10,131 bases of DNA from Bacteroidota bacterium (GTDB taxonomy: Bacteria; Bacteroidota; Bacteroidia; Bacteroidales; JAAYUG01), in the NCBI GenBank assembly GCA_021812865.1, contig JAKAMP010000053.1, positions 1 through 10,131 of the forward strand, given 5' to 3'. Made by a program: the position numbers and the translations under genes. Every line of letters starts with the position of its first letter. The stretch's first letter is position 1. Below, in pieces: positions 6,895 to 10,131 of the stretch. Under the pieces are notes generated by a model. The model had not been told where the DNA came from, searched no databases, and worked only from the letters and a program-made list of their open reading frames with translations.

Positions 6895-7251
6895 TTATTC
6901 CACCTTCAGAACATCCTTGAATGCTTTGAGGAAGGTTTCCTTCGGCAGGGCGCCCAAAGCCATTTGCGGTTGTCCTTCCATAGGAATGAAAAGCAGGCTG
7001 GGTATACTCTGAATGCCAAATACAGAAGCCAGTTCCTGCTGATCTTCCGTGTCAACCTTATAAATATTCATCTTTTCTTTATAGGTTTCAGCCAGTTCTT
7101 CAAGTATGGGGGCAACCATCTTGCAGGGTTGGCACCAATCTGCATAGAAATCGATCAGACAAGGCTTGTCGCCTGCAAATTTCCAATCCGTATTCTTTTG
7201 GTAATCAAACACTTTCTCAAGAAATGTTTCCTTTGTGAGATGCTCTAACAT
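6895..7251 (-). CDS. trxA: Thioredoxin
   Basis: This 118-residue protein is a single thioredoxin domain. It shows the FYADWCQPCKMVAPIL active-site helix (redox cysteines 40 and 43), a buried acidic residue (Asp34), the cis-proline in SIPS (Pro84), and a C-terminal helix. Thioredoxins reduce disulfides of cytoplasmic proteins using electrons from NADPH via thioredoxin reductase. No signal peptide is present, so it should be cytoplasmic, unlike the many exported TlpA-type proteins of this phylum. The active site reads WCQPCK rather than the canonical WCGPCK, and a further cysteine (31) lies nine residues before it. The frame is open further upstream to an ATG at 7311, but the start at 7251 fits the family N-terminus and lies downstream of a -7 promoter box (7281-7288), so the longer form is unlikely. 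The gene is divergent from cca and has its own terminator. The trxA symbol is a family-level assignment. Confidence 0.88.
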   Translation of the reverse strand: MLEHLTKETFLEKVFDYQKNTDWKFAGDKPCLIDFYADWCQPCKMVAPILEELAETYKEKMNIYKVDTEDQQELASVFGIQSIPSLLFIPMEGQPQMALGALPKETFLKAFKDVLKVE

Positions 7252-7280
7252 GATTGCCTGTTTTAAAATTAATATTTCAA

Positions 7281-7288
7281 CAAATTTA
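7281..7288 (-). promoter_or_regulatory. -7 box of the thioredoxin promoter
   Basis: TAAATTTG on the minus strand is a perfect TAnnTTTG, 29 bp upstream of the start codon at 7251. A TTTG at 7307-7304 lies upstream, but at a 15-bp spacing, shorter than the usual 19-21 bp. Its position inside the alternative upstream extension of the frame supports the shorter thioredoxin start. Confidence 0.5.
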
Positions 7289-7335
7289 CATATATAAATA
7301 TAACAAATCATATTCCATTTTGCTCAATTCAATCT

Positions 7336-7370
7336 TTTGTGCCGAAAAAATGGAAAACATTGTAATTTTG
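7336..7370 (+). promoter_or_regulatory. Promoter of the CCA-adding enzyme gene
   Basis: A perfect TAnnTTTG -7 box (TAATTTTG, 7363-7370) lies 28 bp before the ATG at 7399. A TTTG at 7336-7339 could be the -33 element, but the 23-bp spacer is longer than usual. Transcription would begin near 7375. This promoter is divergent from the thioredoxin promoter, with about 75 bp between the two -7 boxes. Confidence 0.5.
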
Positions 7371-7398
7371 TCATCCTTTCTGAACCTTTGACAGTAGA

Positions 7399-8859
7399 AT
7401 GAAAGAATATATATCTGATCCTGTTTTTGAGAAGATTGCGGAAACGGCCGCAGCCCAAGGCATAGATGCCTATGTAATCGGGGGATATGTAAGGGACTGC
7501 CTGCTGAACAGACCTTCCAAAGACATCGACATCGTGGTGGTGGGAAGCGGCATTTCCCTGGCAAGGAAAGTGGCCGCAGCCCTGGACAGGAAGATTCATG
7601 TAACTGTATTTAAAAATTTCGGCACGGCCAATTTCCGTTACCGCAACCGTGAAATTGAATTTGTGGGGGCCCGAAAGGAATCGTACCGGCATGATTCACG
7701 CAAGCCCGTAGTTGAAGATGGCACGCTGGAAGATGATCAGAAACGCCGTGATTTTACCATCAATGCACTTGCCATAAGTCTTAACCAGGCCGATTACGGT
7801 ACACTGCTCGATCCATTTAACGGACTGGCAGACCTGAAAGAGAAGATCATCCGCACTCCTCTCGAACCCGATACCACCTTCTCCGACGATCCCCTCCGCA
7901 TGGTCAGGGCTATACGGTTTGCCACGCAGCTCGATTTCCAGATTGAGAACACAGCCCTTGAATCCATTGCCCGAAACATAGACCGGCTGAATATCCTCTC
8001 CCGCGAGCGCATTGCCGATGAGATGAACAAAATTTTGCTTGCCCAGCGCCCATCAAAGGGGTTCAGGCTGCTTGAAAGTACAGGCCTGCTGCCCCTGATC
8101 CTGCCCGAGGTGGCCGCATTGAAGGGCGTAGAATCCATGGAAGGTCGTTTCCACAAGGATAATTTCTTTCACAGTATAGAGGTTCTCGATAATATTTGCA
8201 GGCATACTGACAACTTGTGGCTGCGATGGGCCGCCCTCATTCATGATATCGGCAAACCCGTAACAAAAAAGTACAGTCCCGAGACCGGATGGACTTTCCA
8301 CGGGCATGATTTCATCGGATCGAAAATGGTACCCGAGCTGTTCAAAAAGATGAAACTTCCCCTGAATGAGAAGATGAAATATGTACAGAAGCTGGTACTG
8401 CTCCACCTTAGACCGATCGTGCTTTCACAGGAAAACATTACCGATTCGGCAGTGCGAAGGCTTCTTTTCGAAGCAGGAGACGATATTGACGATTTGATGA
8501 CCCTTTGTGAGGCCGATATTACTTCGAAAAACGAGGAACTGAAGAAAAAGTACCTGGCCAATTTCAGTCTGGTGAGGCAGAAGTTGAAGGAACTCGAAGA
8601 AAAGGACCGGATCCGGAACTTTGAACCCCCGGTTTCAGGCAACGACATCATGGAAACCTTTGGATTAGGCCCCTGCAGGGAGGTTGGCACCATCAAAACA
8701 GCGATCAAGGATGCCATTCTCGATGGGATTATTGCCAATCATCCGGATGAGGCATACGCATTCATGCTCAAAATGGGAGAAGAACTGGGACTAAAAGTCA
8801 GGAAAATTATTGTGCCCGGCCATAATACAGATCCAGAAACACAGGAAGGTGATCGCTGA
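7399..8859 (+). CDS. cca: CCA tRNA nucleotidyltransferase with HD domain
   Basis: This 486-residue protein is a class II tRNA nucleotidyltransferase, which adds or repairs the 3'-terminal CCA of tRNAs without a nucleic-acid template, in the cytoplasm. The N-terminal catalytic head shows GGYVRD (28-33), the metal-binding DID (Asp42, Asp44), [10 protein letters not shown] (116-125), and [13 protein letters not shown] (163-175). Within the last, DDPLR corresponds to the EDxxR nucleotide-selecting motif, with Asp in place of Glu. The RNA-binding neck follows (ERIADEM, 203-209). An HD phosphohydrolase domain occupies about 255-380, with His258, His282-Asp283 (HDIGKP) and the HGHD motif at 301-304, as in many bacterial Cca proteins. 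The C-terminal body follows and ends in a short polar tail (about 470-486). Whether it adds all three bases or only part of CCA cannot be decided from motifs alone. Its last 53 bp overlap the convergent phosphatase-fold gene. No tRNA gene lies nearby. Confidence 0.95.
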   Translation: MKEYISDPVFEKIAETAAAQGIDAYVIGGYVRDCLLNRPSKDIDIVVVGSGISLARKVAAALDRKIHVTVFKNFGTANFRYRNREIEFVGARKESYRHDSRKPVVEDGTLEDDQKRRDFTINALAISLNQADYGTLLDPFNGLADLKEKIIRTPLEPDTTFSDDPLRMVRAIRFATQLDFQIENTALESIARNIDRLNILSRERIADEMNKILLAQRPSKGFRLLESTGLLPLILPEVAALKGVESMEGRFHKDNFFHSIEVLDNICRHTDNLWLRWAALIHDIGKPVTKKYSPETGWTFHGHDFIGSKMVPELFKKMKLPLNEKMKYVQKLVLLHLRPIVLSQENITDSAVRRLLFEAGDDIDDLMTLCEADITSKNEELKKKYLANFSLVRQKLKELEEKDRIRNFEPPVSGNDIMETFGLGPCREVGTIKTAIKDAILDGIIANHPDEAYAFMLKMGEELGLKVRKIIVPGHNTDPETQEGDR

Positions 8860-9856
8860 ATCCACCGGCATAGCGATACCCGTCGTATGTCCGGAAAGGC
8901 CTTTTCCCCAGTCCGTTTTCATCATTTACCAGGATAAAAGGGGCTGAGAAAATATGCGCATCGGCCGGAGTGCATGCAAATCCGCTTTCATCCTTTAACA
9001 TTGCCCCGGACACAATGAACTGATCCAGTACCGACCAGTTTCCGTCGAATTTATGCGTTCCGGTGCGGGCATCATCCATAAAGACAGATGAAAGGTTTAC
9101 CAGCCGGCAGGTGTCTGACTTCTTCTTCACAGAACATGCTCCTAATCCGCCTGAAACGCTGTAGTCGGAGGGTTCGTCATTGAAATCGCCCGTGATGACA
9201 ACCTTGGCCTGGGGCGAGCCTTGCATCAGCGAATCAATTTTACTTCTCAGCAGTCGGGCAACAGTAAGCCGTTTATGATCGCTTTCCGATTGACCGCCCG
9301 AACGCGATGGCCAGTGATTGACAAAAACATGCAGGGTATCCAGCATCAGAGTGTCATTTGCCGGAACCAGCATGGCATAAAGCAGGTCACGGGTGGTTTC
9401 TCCCGGAGATTCTTCAAAATCCACCCTGAACCACCTGGCACGAATCAGCCTGAGACGGTCTTTCCTGTATAGCATGGCCACATCGATGCCGCGTTTGTCG
9501 GGCGATTCCTTGTGTACGATACCATAGGGAAATTTACAAAGGGGCGTGCCATAATAGAGGTCGTTCAGCACTTTCCGGTTTTCCACTTCGCATAGTCCGA
9601 TCACAGCCGGTGGTTCCCAGCCTCCCACGGCGGCAATCACCTTGAACGTATGCTGCAATTTGAGCTGGTAACGTTTGGGTGTCCAATAACGCTCTCCCCC
9701 GGGAAGGAACTCCTCATCATTCACTAAGCTGTCATTCCTTGTATCGAAGAAGTTTTCGGTATTCCAGAACATCATCCGGTAGAAAGCACGATCCTGCTGT
9801 GCATAAATATGACAGCCGAATATAAGAAAACCTGAAAGAAGTATGCAAAAACGCAT
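8807..9856 (-). CDS. Secreted endonuclease/exonuclease/phosphatase-family protein
   Basis: The 349-residue product starts with a hydrophobic export signal (about 1-20; a cut at IYA-Q or lipidation at Cys15 after LIFG are both possible). The rest is an EEP-superfamily domain with the expected catalytic and metal-binding motifs in order: FWNTENFFD (30-38, Asn32), GLCEVEN (87-93, metal ligand Glu90), NHWPSRSGG (180-188, catalytic His181), GDFNDEP (223-229, Asp224 and Asn226), LDQF (277-280) and SDHLPV (334-339, catalytic His336). All key residues are present, so a metal-dependent phosphodiesterase or phosphatase activity outside the cytoplasm is likely. The substrate could be nucleic acid, a phospholipid or a sugar phosphate, and cannot be read from the motifs. 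The gene begins 9 bp after the β-helix gene stop and is probably co-transcribed with it. Its final 17 codons, including SDH, lie antisense to the 3' end of cca. Confidence 0.9.
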   Translation of the reverse strand: MRFCILLSGFLIFGCHIYAQQDRAFYRMMFWNTENFFDTRNDSLVNDEEFLPGGERYWTPKRYQLKLQHTFKVIAAVGGWEPPAVIGLCEVENRKVLNDLYYGTPLCKFPYGIVHKESPDKRGIDVAMLYRKDRLRLIRARWFRVDFEESPGETTRDLLYAMLVPANDTLMLDTLHVFVNHWPSRSGGQSESDHKRLTVARLLRSKIDSLMQGSPQAKVVITGDFNDEPSDYSVSGGLGACSVKKKSDTCRLVNLSSVFMDDARTGTHKFDGNWSVLDQFIVSGAMLKDESGFACTPADAHIFSAPFILVNDENGLGKRPFRTYDGYRYAGGFSDHLPVFLDLYYGRAQ

Positions 9857-9858
9857 AC
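9841..9858 (-). repeat. Inverted repeat spanning the phosphatase-fold start codon
   Basis: GTATGC-6 nt-GCATAC is a perfect 6-bp inverted repeat. In the minus-strand mRNA it could fold into a hairpin with a U-rich loop and the start codon (9856-9854) in the 5' arm. It could weaken initiation or make it depend on translation of the β-helix gene immediately upstream. Short arms mean chance cannot be excluded. Confidence 0.3.
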
Positions 9859-9865
9859 CAGACTA

Positions 9866-10131
9866 TTATTTATGTGGAGCAATCTCAATCCGCTCAAAGG
9901 CGCCCAGGTCCGGCCCGTTATCACTGGTCCTGCTTTTCCCATTGAAATCGACCGGGTAAAGAATACCCGTGGCTTTGTCACCTGCATCCTTGCAGGCCGA
10001 AAGGGTATCCAGTTCAAAGTTATATTTTTCTGCGTTAATAAACCCAGGGTCTTTATCAGAAATGATATTTAAAAAATGGCTGATCTCTTCTGCACTGAAA
10101 ACAGCCGGGTTCATGCGGATAAGGCAATGAT
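9866..10131 (-). CDS. β-helix / choice-of-anchor Q-like protein, C-terminal part (partial)
   Basis: The frame is open to the right edge of the window, so only the last 88 codons are seen and the start lies beyond it. The visible part has the typical ending of secreted right-handed parallel β-helix proteins in Bacteroidota. DPGFINAEKYNFEL is followed by LSACKDAGD (the usual form is SPCxDAG), then VDFNGKSR and GPDLGAFE (usual form DxGAxE). These proteins are exported to the surface or medium and often bind or cleave polysaccharides; no catalytic residue can be judged from this fragment. The ATG at 10114 is internal: codons upstream of it encode HCLIR, which fits a β-helix coil. No C-terminal sorting domain follows. 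The gene precedes the phosphatase-fold gene by 9 bp in a likely operon. Confidence 0.78.
   Translation of the reverse strand, partial: HCLIRMNPAVFSAEEISHFLNIISDKDPGFINAEKYNFELDTLSACKDAGDKATGILYPVDFNGKSRTSDNGPDLGAFERIEIAPHK

Noticed and set aside
7252..7311. A 20-residue N-terminal extension of thioredoxin from an ATG at 7311
   Set aside because: The extension is AT-rich, contains the -7 promoter box, and the thioredoxin domain is complete from 7251.
8241..8738. A 165-codon open frame on the minus strand inside cca
   Set aside because: It is antisense to strongly conserved cca sequence, is rich in Ser and Phe runs as expected from the complement of Glu/Lys/Asp-rich coding sequence, and has no promoter or family resemblance.
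1..10131. Search for tRNA/rRNA genes, CRISPR arrays, insertion sequences, attachment sites and toxin-antitoxin or defence gene pairs
   Set aside because: No cloverleaf, spaced direct repeats, transposase or integrase motifs, or terminal inverted repeats were recognised by eye. The lone trypsin-like protein is not enough to call a defence system.

Overview
The window looks like an ordinary chromosomal stretch of a member of the phylum Bacteroidota. Three signs support this. The gene types are typical of the phylum: a TonB-dependent receptor with an N-terminal carboxypeptidase-like domain, a secreted-TPR sensor kinase, and a β-helix protein. Gene starts lack clear Shine-Dalgarno sequences. All five gene starts with an intergenic upstream region have a perfect TAnnTTTG box, the -7 element of the Bacteroidota housekeeping sigma factor. 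I cannot name the genus.

Layout, left to right. Positions 1-2766 (+) hold a TPR-containing sensor histidine kinase whose true start lies before the window. It is followed by xseB (2827-3030, +), the small subunit of exonuclease VII, with its own promoter. Convergent with xseB, 4 bp away, is a trypsin-fold protein (3035-3943, -) that keeps the nucleophile serine motif but seems to have lost the catalytic His and Asp. Next comes a TonB-dependent outer-membrane receptor (4116-6632, -), preceded by a clear TPP (THI-box) riboswitch at about 6684-6782 and followed by an intrinsic terminator. This makes it a probable thiamin transporter. A thioredoxin gene (6895-7251, -), also with its own terminator, is divergent from the tRNA CCA-adding enzyme gene (7399-8859, +). 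The cca 3' end overlaps by 53 bp the convergent gene for a secreted endonuclease/exonuclease/phosphatase-fold enzyme (8807-9856, -). That gene sits 9 bp downstream of a β-helix (choice-of-anchor Q-like) surface or secreted protein gene, which runs off the right edge (9866-10131, -).

Most genes appear to be single transcription units with their own promoter. The only evident operon is the β-helix gene plus the phosphatase-fold gene. The best-supported functional story is thiamin sensing: the riboswitch controls an outer-membrane receptor, with no inner-membrane transporter or thiamin kinase alongside. No mobile element, CRISPR array, tRNA or rRNA was seen. I found no convincing new multi-gene system. 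The most unusual items are the degenerate trypsin-like protein, the antisense overlap that encodes a catalytic motif, and the compact promoter/riboswitch/terminator arrangement before the receptor.
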